Made by a program: the position numbers and the translations under genes. DNA of 19,225 nt from JACJYC01 sp964558465. Its GTDB lineage: Bacteria; Bacteroidota; Bacteroidia; Chitinophagales; Saprospiraceae. The notes beneath the pieces were generated by a model. That model had not been told where the DNA came from and searched no databases. It saw nothing but the letters and a program-made list of their open reading frames with translations. The stretch covers positions 1 through 19,225 of the forward strand of contig CAZLEF010000109.1 of NCBI GenBank assembly GCA_964558465.1, read 5' to 3'. Shown here piece after piece: positions 6,947-14,253 of this stretch (position 1 is its first letter; the number at the start of each line of letters is the position of its first letter).

Positions 6947-7138
6947 ATGAATCGCTTCCATTCCAGGTTCCTTTTCCTCCTTGTATTTGCAGCCACCCTT
7001 GCCCTTGCCCCGGCGTGCAACCGCGGAATGGGCTGTCCTTCGGTAGAAACCACCCAGGTTAAAACAAAGAAAAACGGGCAATTGTCCACCAAAGGCGGGA
7101 ATTCGAACCTTTTTCCCAAAAAAATGAGGGGTCGCTGA
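6947..7138 (+). CDS. Small secreted or lipoprotein-like peptide
   Basis: A 63-residue open frame with a good signal: positively charged start (MNRFHSR), hydrophobic stretch FLFLLVFAATLALAPA and Cys24 in APAC, an imperfect lipobox because the -3 residue is Ala rather than Leu. The mature part is short and basic, with GMGCPS then TKKNGQLSTKGG and the ending LFPKKMRGR. From memory of the phylum, tiny proteins with a CP motif and a basic FPK-type tail recur in Bacteroidota, but I cannot name a family or function. It sits 10 bases before dapB, so it may be cotranscribed. The opposite strand carries overlapping open frames that look like shadows. Confidence 0.6.
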   Translation: MNRFHSRFLFLLVFAATLALAPACNRGMGCPSVETTQVKTKKNGQLSTKGGNSNLFPKKMRGR

Positions 7139-7148
7139 GCAATAGCAT

Positions 7149-7871
7149 ATGAAAATCGGCCTGTTGGGGTATGGCAAAATGGGCAGGGAGATTGAGCGGC
7201 TCGCCGGATCTGCCGGAGACGAGGTCGTTTTCCGCATTTCCAGGAATAACGCACATACGCTTACACCGGCATTGCTCCGGACGGCCGACGTTGTTATCGA
7301 GTTCAGCCGGCCTGAAACCGCCTTCGGTCATATTTCACTTTGCCTGGAATCGGGCATTCCGGTTGTCGCAGGCACAACCGGGTGGCCCGACCAGCTTGAA
7401 GCGGCCAAAAAGTTGTGCGCTGCCTGCAACGGCGCCCTGTTCTACGCAGCCAATTACAGCATTGGCGTTCACTTGTTTTTTGCGCTCAATCGCTATTTGG
7501 CCCGTTTGATGGCCCCCTGGCCCGAATACAGGGTCGGGATGGAGGAGATCCACCATATTCAAAAACTGGACGCGCCCAGCGGAACGGCCATCGTTCTGGC
7601 CAACGACCTGATCCATCAATTGCCTGGAAAACAGCGGTGGGTCGACCACCTTACCGATGAAACAAACGCCGTCGGCATTCTCTCCAGGCGGGAAGGCCAG
7701 GTCCCCGGCGCCCATATTGTGCGTTACCAATCCAGGGTAGATACCATCTCTATCAGCCATGAAGCCCATTCCAGGGAAGGATTTGCGTCGGGTGCACTCG
7801 CAGCAGCCCGGTGGATCATTGGGAAACAAGGCTATTTTGGGATGGAAGATTTGATGGGTTTGGAAGAATAG
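7149..7871 (+). CDS. dapB: 4-hydroxy-tetrahydrodipicolinate reductase
   Basis: A 240-residue DapB. It reduces the hydroxy-tetrahydrodipicolinate formed by DapA with NAD(P)H in the diaminopimelate/lysine pathway, in the cytosol. The nucleotide-binding motif is GLLGYGKMGREI (Gly7, Gly9, Gly12), followed by VVIEFSRPE, VVAGTTGW and FYAANYSIGVHLF. The active site is EEIHHIQKLDAPSGTA with catalytic His135 and Lys139. It ends in the usual SREGFASGALAAARWI helix. It is somewhat shorter than the 270-residue E. coli enzyme, which is normal for Bacteroidota. No other dap gene is in the window. The stop codon is followed 7 bases later by an 8-bp repeat array. Confidence 0.96.
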   Translation: MKIGLLGYGKMGREIERLAGSAGDEVVFRISRNNAHTLTPALLRTADVVIEFSRPETAFGHISLCLESGIPVVAGTTGWPDQLEAAKKLCAACNGALFYAANYSIGVHLFFALNRYLARLMAPWPEYRVGMEEIHHIQKLDAPSGTAIVLANDLIHQLPGKQRWVDHLTDETNAVGILSRREGQVPGAHIVRYQSRVDTISISHEAHSREGFASGALAAARWIIGKQGYFGMEDLMGLEE

Positions 7872-7878
7872 CGGCTGG

Positions 7879-7910
7879 AGGAATTGAGGATGCGAGGATG
7901 CGAGGAATTG
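7879..7910. repeat. Tandem repeat, four 8-bp units
   Basis: AGGAATTG, AGGATGCG, AGGATGCG, AGGAATTG follow without gaps, in an A-B-B-A order, 7 bases after the dapB stop. The reverse complement of a closely related unit (GATTCCTC, twice) appears at 9106-9121. Confidence 0.85.
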
Positions 7911-7982
7911 AAAGCGTCTGCTGATCCATGGAAATATTGATAAAAGGAGAAACCTGACGAGTAAACACTTTAGCTCACCTAT

Positions 7983-9062
7983 ATGAAACGTTTGCCCAAA
8001 ATTCTTTTACGGCTTGTCGGTTTATTTGCGGTTTATTTCCTTTTTATATTGATATTCGGCACTCTCCGGGATTACAAGCCACCCTTGGAGGCGGTGTTGT
8101 CCCGGCAATCCACTCCGGAGGCTATCCCGGACAGTGTGATCAGCCTGACCATCTGGAACGTCGGTTATGGCGGACTGGGAGCGGAATCCGATTTTTTCTA
8201 CGACGACGGCGGTTTTTTCTTTTCGGGCGGCAAAATGGTGCATTCACCAAAAGACATGGTGGACCGGTATGAAGCCGGCATCGAACAAACTATTTCCGGT
8301 ATCAAAAGCGATTTTTTCCTGTTGCAGGAGGTAGATTTTGCTTCTAAGCGGAGTTATTATATCAATCAGTATGAACAAATCGGGGAACAGCTGAAACCTT
8401 ACTTCGCAGTTTTTGGCATAAACTACAAGGTGGATTTTGTCCCATTGCCGTTGCTGGAACCCTGGCGGTTTTATGGCCGGACTGAATCCGGGCTGGCGAG
8501 TTATTCCCGGTTTGAGCCGGCGACGTCGGTCCGCTATCAGCTTCCCGGCGAATTTGGATGGCCGACCCGCATCTTCCAACTCGACCGTTGCGCCCTGGTT
8601 CAGCGTTTCCCCGTAAAAAACGGGAAGGAACTGCTGGTGATCAATGTTCACAATTCGGCATATGACAAAACCGGGAAACTGAAGGCGGAACAAATGGCCT
8701 TCCTGAAGGATTTATTCTTCAAGGCTTACGAAGCGGGCAATTATGTGATTGCCGGCGGCGACTGGAACCAATGTCCGCCTTTTTTCCGGTTCGACGGTTT
8801 TATGCCGGGCCGGAGCCAGGGGCATATCCAGACGAATATAGATCCGGAGTTTTTGCCCTCGGGCTGGCAATGGGTCTATGACCCCGGCGTGCCGACCAAC
8901 CGGAAGACCCGTACCGTTTACCGGCCGGGTGAAACCTTTATAACTATCATTGATTTTTTCCTGATCTCGCCGAACATCCGGGTCCGGCAGGTGAAGGCGG
9001 TGGATACGGGGTTCCGGTATTCGGATCATCAGCCGGTTTGGATGGAGGTGGAGATCATGTAA
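7983..9062 (+). CDS. Membrane-anchored endonuclease/exonuclease/phosphatase-family protein
   Basis: A 359-residue protein with one N-terminal membrane segment (about residues 8-27) and a DNase I-like EEP fold beyond it, probably facing outside the cytoplasmic membrane. The EEP motifs are complete: IWNVGYG (Asn59), FLLQEVD (Glu116), INVHNSAY (His223/Asn224), AGGDWNQ (Asp260/Asn262), TIIDFFL (Asp324) and YSDHQPV (Asp348/His349). These build the metal site that hydrolyses phosphodiesters or phosphomonoesters, so the protein should be active. The substrate could be a nucleic acid, an inositol phosphate or a sphingolipid-type ester; nothing here decides. Its TAA stop is followed one base later by a 9-bp repeat array. 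It is separated from dapB by 111 bases and shares its strand. Confidence 0.9.
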   Translation: MKRLPKILLRLVGLFAVYFLFILIFGTLRDYKPPLEAVLSRQSTPEAIPDSVISLTIWNVGYGGLGAESDFFYDDGGFFFSGGKMVHSPKDMVDRYEAGIEQTISGIKSDFFLLQEVDFASKRSYYINQYEQIGEQLKPYFAVFGINYKVDFVPLPLLEPWRFYGRTESGLASYSRFEPATSVRYQLPGEFGWPTRIFQLDRCALVQRFPVKNGKELLVINVHNSAYDKTGKLKAEQMAFLKDLFFKAYEAGNYVIAGGDWNQCPPFFRFDGFMPGRSQGHIQTNIDPEFLPSGWQWVYDPGVPTNRKTRTVYRPGETFITIIDFFLISPNIRVRQVKAVDTGFRYSDHQPVWMEVEIM

Positions 9063-9063
9063 A

Positions 9064-9121
9064 TGTTTGGATTGTTTGGATTGTTTGGATTGTTTGGATT
9101 GTTTGGATTCCTCGATTCCTC
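9064..9121. repeat. Compound tandem repeat: 5 x TGTTTGGAT then 2 x GATTCCTC
   Basis: Five perfect 9-bp units TGTTTGGAT occupy 9064-9108, starting one base after the TAA of the EEP gene. They overlap two perfect 8-bp units GATTCCTC (9106-9121). The first is akin to the TTTGGGGTTG array at the left edge; the second is close to the reverse complement of the unit after dapB. Confidence 0.93.
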
Positions 9122-9157
9122 AACTAACTGGATTGATAAAATTTCCGGGGTGTTGTT

Positions 9158-9165
9158 TACCTTAG
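9158..9165 (+). promoter_or_regulatory. Weak candidate -7 box for coaD
   Basis: TACCTTAG matches TAnnTTTG at all but one position and lies 16 bases before the coaD ATG. A TTG lies about 22 bases upstream, slightly wide. This is a weak match. Confidence 0.3.
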
Positions 9166-9181
9166 CGGCCAAACCTTCACC

Positions 9182-9655
9182 ATGTCCAAAATTGCAGTTT
9201 TCCCTGGTTCTTTTGATCCGATCACGATTGGCCATGTCGAGTTGTTGCAACGGGCCCTTCCGTTGTTTGACCAGATCATTGTCGCTATCGGAATCAATTC
9301 GCAGAAGAGCACCCTGTTCAGTTTTGAACAAAGGATGGACTGGCTGAAGGCTGTATTCAGGGATGAGCCCAAAGTGGAGGTTGATTTTTTTGAAAATCTG
9401 ACGGCGCATTATTGCCGGCGGATCGGGGCGAGGTACCTGCTCAGGGGATTGCGAAATGCCTCAGACTTCGATTATGAAAAAACGATTTCCCAGCTCAACC
9501 ATATTGTCGGCGACGGATTGGAGACCATTTTCCTGATCAGCCGGCCGGCCTATTCACATATCAGTTCCACTATTGTACGGGAGATCATCAAAGGCGGCGG
9601 CGATGCCAGTCCGTTTTTGCCCAAGGAAGTGCGAATCAATCATTACGGAATTTGA
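9182..9655 (+). CDS. coaD: Phosphopantetheine adenylyltransferase
   Basis: A 157-residue CoaD, which transfers AMP from ATP to 4'-phosphopantetheine to give dephospho-CoA, the next-to-last step of coenzyme A synthesis. Motifs: FPGSFDPITIGHVELL with the TxGH nucleotidyl-transfer motif (His18), YLLRGLRNASDFDYEK (Arg88, Arg91), and SSTIVREI (about residues 128-135). Length matches the family (about 160). Its TGA stop overlaps the TTG start of the HAD phosphatase gene by three bases' worth of sequence (TTTGA), so the two are probably cotranscribed and translationally coupled. Confidence 0.97.
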   Translation: MSKIAVFPGSFDPITIGHVELLQRALPLFDQIIVAIGINSQKSTLFSFEQRMDWLKAVFRDEPKVEVDFFENLTAHYCRRIGARYLLRGLRNASDFDYEKTISQLNHIVGDGLETIFLISRPAYSHISSTIVREIIKGGGDASPFLPKEVRINHYGI

Positions 9656-10347
9656 ACGGCGGAACCTACAAATTTGACTGGATTGTTTTTGATGCGGACA
9701 ACACCCTGTTCGATTTTACGGCCTGTGAAAAAACAGCCTTGCGGGGCGCCCTGAACCATATCGGCGTTACCTTCCATCCGGCACACCACGACATTTACCA
9801 TGTCATCAACAAATCCTGCTGGCAGGCCTTTGAAACGGGCCAGATCGGCAAGGAGGAACTCCGGGTACGCCGCTTTGCCCTCTTTTTCGATCAACTTGGA
9901 TTAAAGGAAGACCTGGAATCCTTTGCCGCGGATTACTTGTATCTCCTGTCCGAAGCTGCCGAACTGATACCGGGGGCGAAGGAACTGCTGCAACAGCTTG
10001 CGGGAAAATTTGGTCTGGCGCTGGCGACCAACGGATTGAAAGAAGTGCAGCGACCCCGGCTGGCTAAATCCGGGCTGGAGTCCTTTTTTCAGGTAGTCGT
10101 TGTATCCGACGAAATCGGGCATGCAAAGCCGCATGCCGGTTTTTTCGACCACGCATTCCGGGAAATGGGCATGCCGGATCCTGCGCGTGTATTGATGGTC
10201 GGGGATAACCTGAATGCGGATATCCGGGGCGGGATTGATTACGGCATGCCTTCCTGCTGGTTCAATCCGGACCGGCTCCCACCCTATCTTGATATCCGTC
10301 CGGATTATGATATCGGCAGGCTCTCTGAGGTTATGGATCTGATATAA
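9652..10347 (+). CDS. YjjG-like HAD phosphatase (nucleotidase)
   Basis: A 231-residue HAD-superfamily hydrolase with the helical cap of the YjjG subgroup (non-canonical pyrimidine nucleotidases that clear modified nucleoside monophosphates). Motif I is VFDADNTLFDF (Asp14/Asp16), motif II LALATNG (Thr126), motif III AKPHAGFF (Lys159), motif IV MVGDNLNADIRGG (Asp185, Asp190). No ATG precedes motif I, so the start is the TTG at 9652, overlapping the coaD stop. The substrate is inferred from subgroup resemblance; other HAD phosphatases of this shape act on 2-haloacids or sugar phosphates. Pairing with coaD appears to be a shared transcript rather than a shared pathway. Confidence 0.88.
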   Translation: MNGGTYKFDWIVFDADNTLFDFTACEKTALRGALNHIGVTFHPAHHDIYHVINKSCWQAFETGQIGKEELRVRRFALFFDQLGLKEDLESFAADYLYLLSEAAELIPGAKELLQQLAGKFGLALATNGLKEVQRPRLAKSGLESFFQVVVVSDEIGHAKPHAGFFDHAFREMGMPDPARVLMVGDNLNADIRGGIDYGMPSCWFNPDRLPPYLDIRPDYDIGRLSEVMDLI

Positions 10348-10458
10348 GCCGGCTGCATCAGACATCACATTTTGTGGTTATTGCAGGAGATGGGCAGATT
10401 TATCCGGCAGAATGATGAATACCTCGTCCGGAAGGGTAGCAAAATCCAAACTCTGTTT

Positions 10459-10466
10459 TATATTTG
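10459..10466 (+). promoter_or_regulatory. Bacteroidota -7 box (TATATTTG) for pruA
   Basis: TATATTTG matches TAnnTTTG perfectly and ends 27 bases before the pruA ATG. No clear TTTG is seen at -33. The match argues against the upstream TTG at 10464 as a translation start, because that codon would lie within the box. Confidence 0.5.
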
Positions 10467-10493
10467 CATCGTCAGACCAAAACCCTTTTTCGA

Positions 10494-12125
10494 ATGCCGG
10501 ATGCAACTTTTCTTCTTCCAACGCCTAAAAACGAGCCTGTGCTTTCCTATGCGCCGGGTTCTCAGGAGCGGGCTGCACTCAAGGCTGCCATCCTGGCGCT
10601 CAAGGGGCAAACGGTGGAAGTGCCCATGCATATCGGCGGTCAACTGGTCAGAACAGGAGAAAAAATCCCCATTCACCCACCCCATGACCACAAACATCTT
10701 CTCGGTCATTTTTACAAGGGTAAAGCCGAACATGTTCAGCAGGCCATACAAGCTGCGCTGAAAGCCAAACCGGCCTGGGAAGCCATGCCCTGGCAGGAAA
10801 GAGCTGCCATCTTCCTCAAAGCCGCCGATCTGCTGGGCGGGCCTTTCAGGGCAAAAATGAATGCGGCCACCATGCTTGGTCAATCCAAAAACGCCTTTCA
10901 GGCCGAGATTGACTGTGTAGCCGAACTTTGCGACTTTTTCCGGTTCAATGCCCAGTTCATGACCGATATTTACCGGCAGCAGCCGGAAAGTCCGGCCGGT
11001 ATCTGGAACCGGTTGGAGTACCGCCCGCTGGAAGGGTTTGTTTTTGCGCTTACTCCATTCAATTTCACTTCGATAGCCGGAAATCTGCCGGCCGCTCCGG
11101 CATTGATGGGCAACACGGTGGTGTGGAAACCCGCCGAAACCCAGGTTTATTCAGCCGCCGTGATCATGGAGATCTTTGAAGCGGCAGGGTTGCCGCCCGG
11201 GGTGATCAATCTGGTTTTCGTAGACGGCCCGATTGCCGGCGATATTATTTTTGCGCACCCGGAATTTGCAGGTCTGCACTTTACCGGCAGCACCAAAGTA
11301 TTTCAGCACCTCTGGCTAACCATTGGGAAAAACATATCAAAATACCGTTCTTACCCCAGGATCGTGGGAGAAACCGGCGGCAAAGATTTTGTATTGGCCC
11401 ACCCCAGCGCAGATCCGAAAGCCCTTGCTGTTGCCCTGAGCCGGGGCGCGTTTGAATACCAGGGTCAAAAATGTTCGGCTGCTTCCCGCGCCTATATTCC
11501 CAAAAGCTTGTGGAAAAGCGTTAAAACCTACCTTTTGGAAGATTTGGGTTCCATGAGAATGGGTTCCCCTGAAGACTTTACCAACTTTGTCAACGCGGTG
11601 ATCGACGAACGCGCTTTTGACAAGATCACCAGCTATATCGCCCAGGCCAAAAAAGACGAAGGCGTGGAGATCATCGCAGGCGGAAGGTACGACAAAACGG
11701 AGGGGTATTTCATTCAACCTACGGTTATCCTGGCAGACGATCCCCGGTACAAGACCATGGAAGAAGAGATCTTTGGTCCGGTATTGACCATCCATGTGTA
11801 CAACGACCGGGCATGGGATAAAACGCTGGAACTGGTCGATCACACTTCTCCATACGCGCTGACCGGCGCTGTGTTTGCTACCGACCGGGCGGCGATCGCG
11901 CAGGCGACGGAAAAACTGCGCCATGCAGCCGGTAATTTTTACATCAACGACAAACCGACCGGAGCGGTCGTCGGCCAGCAGCCGTTCGGCGGGGCCCGCG
12001 CTTCCGGCACCAATGATAAAGCAGGCTCGGTATTCAACCTGTTGAGATGGGTTTCGCCGCGCACCATCAAAGAAAATTTTGTGCCGCCGACGGATTACCT
12101 TTATCCGTTCATGGCTGAAGATTAG
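10494..12125 (+). CDS. pruA: L-glutamate gamma-semialdehyde (1-pyrroline-5-carboxylate) dehydrogenase
   Basis: A 543-residue aldehyde dehydrogenase of the stand-alone P5C dehydrogenase type. It oxidises glutamate semialdehyde to glutamate with NAD+, the second step of proline breakdown. Visible: FALTPFNFTSIAGNLPAAPA (Asn190, oxyanion), VVWKPAETQ (cofactor binding), FTGST, GETGGKDF (general base Glu293), YQGQKCSAASR (nucleophile Cys327), EEEIFGPVL and GQQPFGGARASGTNDKAG near the end. Length fits the monofunctional enzyme (about 540); no proline dehydrogenase domain or gene is present here. The ATG at 10494 is chosen since the earlier TTG lies in the promoter box. A strong hairpin follows. Confidence 0.96.
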   Translation: MPDATFLLPTPKNEPVLSYAPGSQERAALKAAILALKGQTVEVPMHIGGQLVRTGEKIPIHPPHDHKHLLGHFYKGKAEHVQQAIQAALKAKPAWEAMPWQERAAIFLKAADLLGGPFRAKMNAATMLGQSKNAFQAEIDCVAELCDFFRFNAQFMTDIYRQQPESPAGIWNRLEYRPLEGFVFALTPFNFTSIAGNLPAAPALMGNTVVWKPAETQVYSAAVIMEIFEAAGLPPGVINLVFVDGPIAGDIIFAHPEFAGLHFTGSTKVFQHLWLTIGKNISKYRSYPRIVGETGGKDFVLAHPSADPKALAVALSRGAFEYQGQKCSAASRAYIPKSLWKSVKTYLLEDLGSMRMGSPEDFTNFVNAVIDERAFDKITSYIAQAKKDEGVEIIAGGRYDKTEGYFIQPTVILADDPRYKTMEEEIFGPVLTIHVYNDRAWDKTLELVDHTSPYALTGAVFATDRAAIAQATEKLRHAAGNFYINDKPTGAVVGQQPFGGARASGTNDKAGSVFNLLRWVSPRTIKENFVPPTDYLYPFMAED

Positions 12126-12164
12126 CCCGGAATGGGCATAATTCGCTAGTAACAAATTGTGGCT

Positions 12165-12202
12165 GGGGTGTCTTCCTTTCAGGAAGATGCCCCAAATTTT
12201 TT
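12165..12202 (+). terminator. Rho-independent terminator after pruA
   Basis: GGGGTGTCTTCCT (12165-12177) pairs over 13 bases (two G-U pairs) with AGGAAGATGCCCC (12181-12193), loop TTC, followed by AAA and six T (12197-12202). It is a strong terminator, yet it ends only 9 bases before the agmatine deiminase ATG. Either that gene is read through from pruA or the hairpin controls its expression. Confidence 0.88.
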
Positions 12203-12211
12203 AGTCCGATT

Positions 12212-13246
12212 ATGAAAATGAGCAGAAGATTGCCGGCAGAATGGGAAAAACAAAGTGCCGTTCAGTTTACTTTCCCGCACGAAGGCACCGATTGGGCGGA
12301 AGTGCTGGAAGCAGTCATTCCATGTTTTGCAGCGTGCATTGCTTCCGTGAGCCGTTTTGAAAAAGTCCTGGTGGTTTGCCGGGACAAAAAACAGGTGGAA
12401 GGGCTCTTCCCCGGGATTGAGCCGGACCGGCTGATCCTGGCTGAATTGCCCAGCAACGATACCTGGGCCCGCGACCACGGCGGCATTACCGTTTTGGACG
12501 ACGGCAAACCCCTGGTCATGGATTTTGTATTTAACGGGTGGGGGCTGAAATTTGCAGCCGACAAGGACAACCGGATCACTTCCGGGTTAAAGGAACTGGG
12601 CATATTCGGAGACATTCCGGTTGTTCCGGGCGGTATGGTTCTGGAAGGCGGCGCTATCGAGTCGGATGGGTTGGGTACGTTGATGACTACTGCGCATTGC
12701 CTGTTATCCCCCAACCGCAACCCGCATCTGGATCAATCCGGAATAGAGGCGGCCCTTCGGCAAAACCTGGGCGCCGACCGATTTTTATGGCTTCATCACG
12801 GTTATCTGGCCGGCGACGATACCGATTCCCATATCGACACCCTGGCCCGTTTTTGTGATGAACACACAATCGCCTACGTACAATGCACCGACCCGGAAGA
12901 CGAACATTTTGCCGAACTCCGGGAAATGGAACGGGAATTGAGGACGTTCCGCACCCGCGAAGGGCGCCCCTATCAATTGGCGCCCCTGCCGCTACCCTCT
13001 CCGGTTTTTGATCAGGAAGGTTTCCGGTTGCCTGCTACCTATGCCAATTTCCTGATCATCAACGGGGCGGTGCTGGTACCGGTATATGGTGTGCCGGAAG
13101 ATCCGGTGGCCCTGGAGCGGATTAAACCCCTGTTTCCGGGACGGGAGATCATTGCAATCCATTGCAGACCTTTGGTCCTGCAGCATGGGTCGTTGCATTG
13201 TATTACGATGCAGTATCCAGAAACAGTAGTCGGATGTAAGTCGTAA
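12212..13246 (+). CDS. aguA: Agmatine deiminase family protein
   Basis: A 344-residue member of the agmatine deiminase / Porphyromonas-type peptidyl-arginine deiminase family (beta/alpha propeller). Agmatine deiminase makes N-carbamoylputrescine and ammonia for putrescine synthesis. Motifs: PSNDTWARDHG (Asp88), FNGWG, MVLEGGAIE, GDDTDSHIDTLARF (His207) and the C-terminal HGSLHCITMQ with nucleophile Cys330. There is no signal peptide or extra domain, which favours the cytoplasmic agmatine enzyme over a secreted peptidyl-arginine deiminase. A second ATG two codons in is an equal start. The last codons, TGT AAG TCG TAA, lie in a 7-bp repeat array, so the repeat supplies the C-terminal residues and the stop. 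Confidence 0.92.
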   Translation: MKMSRRLPAEWEKQSAVQFTFPHEGTDWAEVLEAVIPCFAACIASVSRFEKVLVVCRDKKQVEGLFPGIEPDRLILAELPSNDTWARDHGGITVLDDGKPLVMDFVFNGWGLKFAADKDNRITSGLKELGIFGDIPVVPGGMVLEGGAIESDGLGTLMTTAHCLLSPNRNPHLDQSGIEAALRQNLGADRFLWLHHGYLAGDDTDSHIDTLARFCDEHTIAYVQCTDPEDEHFAELREMERELRTFRTREGRPYQLAPLPLPSPVFDQEGFRLPATYANFLIINGAVLVPVYGVPEDPVALERIKPLFPGREIIAIHCRPLVLQHGSLHCITMQYPETVVGCKS

Positions 13247-13271
13247 GTTGATAGTCTTAAGTCGTAAGTCA
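13237..13271. repeat. Tandem repeat, five 7-bp units (TAAGTCG type)
   Basis: TAAGTCG, TAAGTTG, ATAGTCT, TAAGTCG, TAAGTCA run without gaps. The TAA stop of agmatine deiminase is the first three bases of the second unit. The reverse complement (CGACTTA) makes up the array at 18313-18354, so one repeat family is present in both orientations. Confidence 0.85.
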
Positions 13272-13299
13272 AGCAACGGCGGACATACGGCTATTTGGC

Positions 13300-13515
13300 C
13301 TAAGGCAGTGCCGTCCTGCCCTTCATCAGCCGATCTGTTTCCGTTGCTTTTTCCAGCGTTTTATCCGTTTTCACGGTCTGGTCAGAATTGCCGGGAGCAG
13401 CGTTGTTTCCCGCCACCACAATGCCGGCAATGATCACGCCATGAATTAAAAAAGTGATCACCCACGCGCTGAGGCGATTTGTCTGGATCCTTCTTTCGAA
13501 CTGTTGTTGGTACAT
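13300..13515 (-). CDS. Small single-pass membrane protein of unknown function
   Basis: A 71-residue open frame: a basic N-terminus (MYQQQFERRIQTNRLS), one hydrophobic helix (AWVITFLIHGVIIAGIVVAG, about residues 17-36) and a polar tail. It looks like a single-pass inner-membrane protein with the tail outside; the N-terminus and helix are reminiscent of the anchor of TonB-type proteins, but no TonB domain follows, so it could be a stand-alone peptide or a truncated gene. No family is recognised. It lies alone on the minus strand between two plus-strand genes and converges on agmatine deiminase. The clean signal-anchor layout is the reason for believing it; no promoter box is evident. Confidence 0.55.
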   Translation of the reverse strand: MYQQQFERRIQTNRLSAWVITFLIHGVIIAGIVVAGNNAAPGNSDQTVKTDKTLEKATETDRLMKGRTALP

Positions 13516-13704
13516 GGCTGAACTATTTGTATTTTTAACGCGTTCCCGGAAATTCTATTTTAAGTCCCCATGTTAAAAAAAGTTAAGATACAAAAGTCGT
13601 AACTTTTCAGGCAGGTGTTCGTTATTAACCAGGAACTTTCACAAAAATCAGGCATACTGCCGGCCCTGACCGCTGAAGGGCTGGGATTTAACCGGTTTAA
13701 ACCA

Positions 13705-14253
13705 ATGAATGAAGCGCAACCAACCAAACTATTGGGCGTAGGTTCCCGCGTCCGGCACCCTGCATTTGGGGACGGCGTGGTCATCCGATTGCACCGTGTC
13801 GCTTATGAGGCTGCATTTATGCTCTACGGGATCAAAACCGTTGCAAAGGATTACGACAAATGGGAAATCATTGAGGCGATCGAACCCGAGTCGGCGGTTA
13901 CGTTTTCAGAAGCGGAAAAGTCGCTGATCAAGATCCTGCGCGATTTTTCGGACATCAGCGAAGAGGTCCCGCTGGGCGACCGTTGGGATAAAGGCCTGAT
14001 GATCCTCAAACCTGGCGACGATAGCCTCAAACCCAAAGAGATCCCCATCGATGCTTTTTTCCATAAGATCGTCATGGTCAGGGATCGACTCCGGGTCATG
14101 GAACAGCGGGTTAACAGCAGCAACCTCACAGATGAAGAAAAGGTGAACATTCAACAATACATCACCCGGATCTACGGGAGTCTGACCACTTTTAACGTCC
14201 TGTTCAAATATAAAGAACACTATTTCGTTGGTGATAAAGGAGAACGGGAATGA
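13705..14253 (+). CDS. Conserved-looking protein with UvrD-C/KOW-like N-terminal motif
   Basis: A 182-residue cytoplasmic protein. Residues about 8-55 (LLGVGSRVRHPAFGDGVVIR then VAYEAAFMLYGIKTVAKDYDKWEII) resemble the small beta-barrel at the C-terminus of UvrD/PcrA helicases, where VxHxxFGxGxV is the hallmark; in UvrD that module touches RNA polymerase. The remainder is acidic and helical and matches nothing I know. The ATG at 13705 is preferred; a GTG at 13615 would add 30 residues that look unlike protein of this family. Its stop overlaps the next start (ATGA), so it is coupled to the thioredoxin-fold lipoprotein and heads the operon. Function unknown; a nucleic-acid or polymerase contact is only a suggestion. 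Confidence 0.8.
   Translation: MNEAQPTKLLGVGSRVRHPAFGDGVVIRLHRVAYEAAFMLYGIKTVAKDYDKWEIIEAIEPESAVTFSEAEKSLIKILRDFSDISEEVPLGDRWDKGLMILKPGDDSLKPKEIPIDAFFHKIVMVRDRLRVMEQRVNSSNLTDEEKVNIQQYITRIYGSLTTFNVLFKYKEHYFVGDKGERE

Noticed and set aside
9063..9347. Open frame beginning MFGLFGLFGLFG
   Set aside because: It translates the TGTTTGGAT repeat and then overlaps coaD in a wrong frame.
10464..10493. Ten-codon longer start (TTG) for pruA
   Set aside because: The TTG lies within a perfect TAnnTTTG promoter box, and the ATG at 10494 begins a normal-length enzyme.
13615..13704. GTG start adding 30 residues to the UvrD-C-like protein
   Set aside because: The added residues lie before the conserved motif and look like translated intergenic sequence; kept as a possible alternative only.
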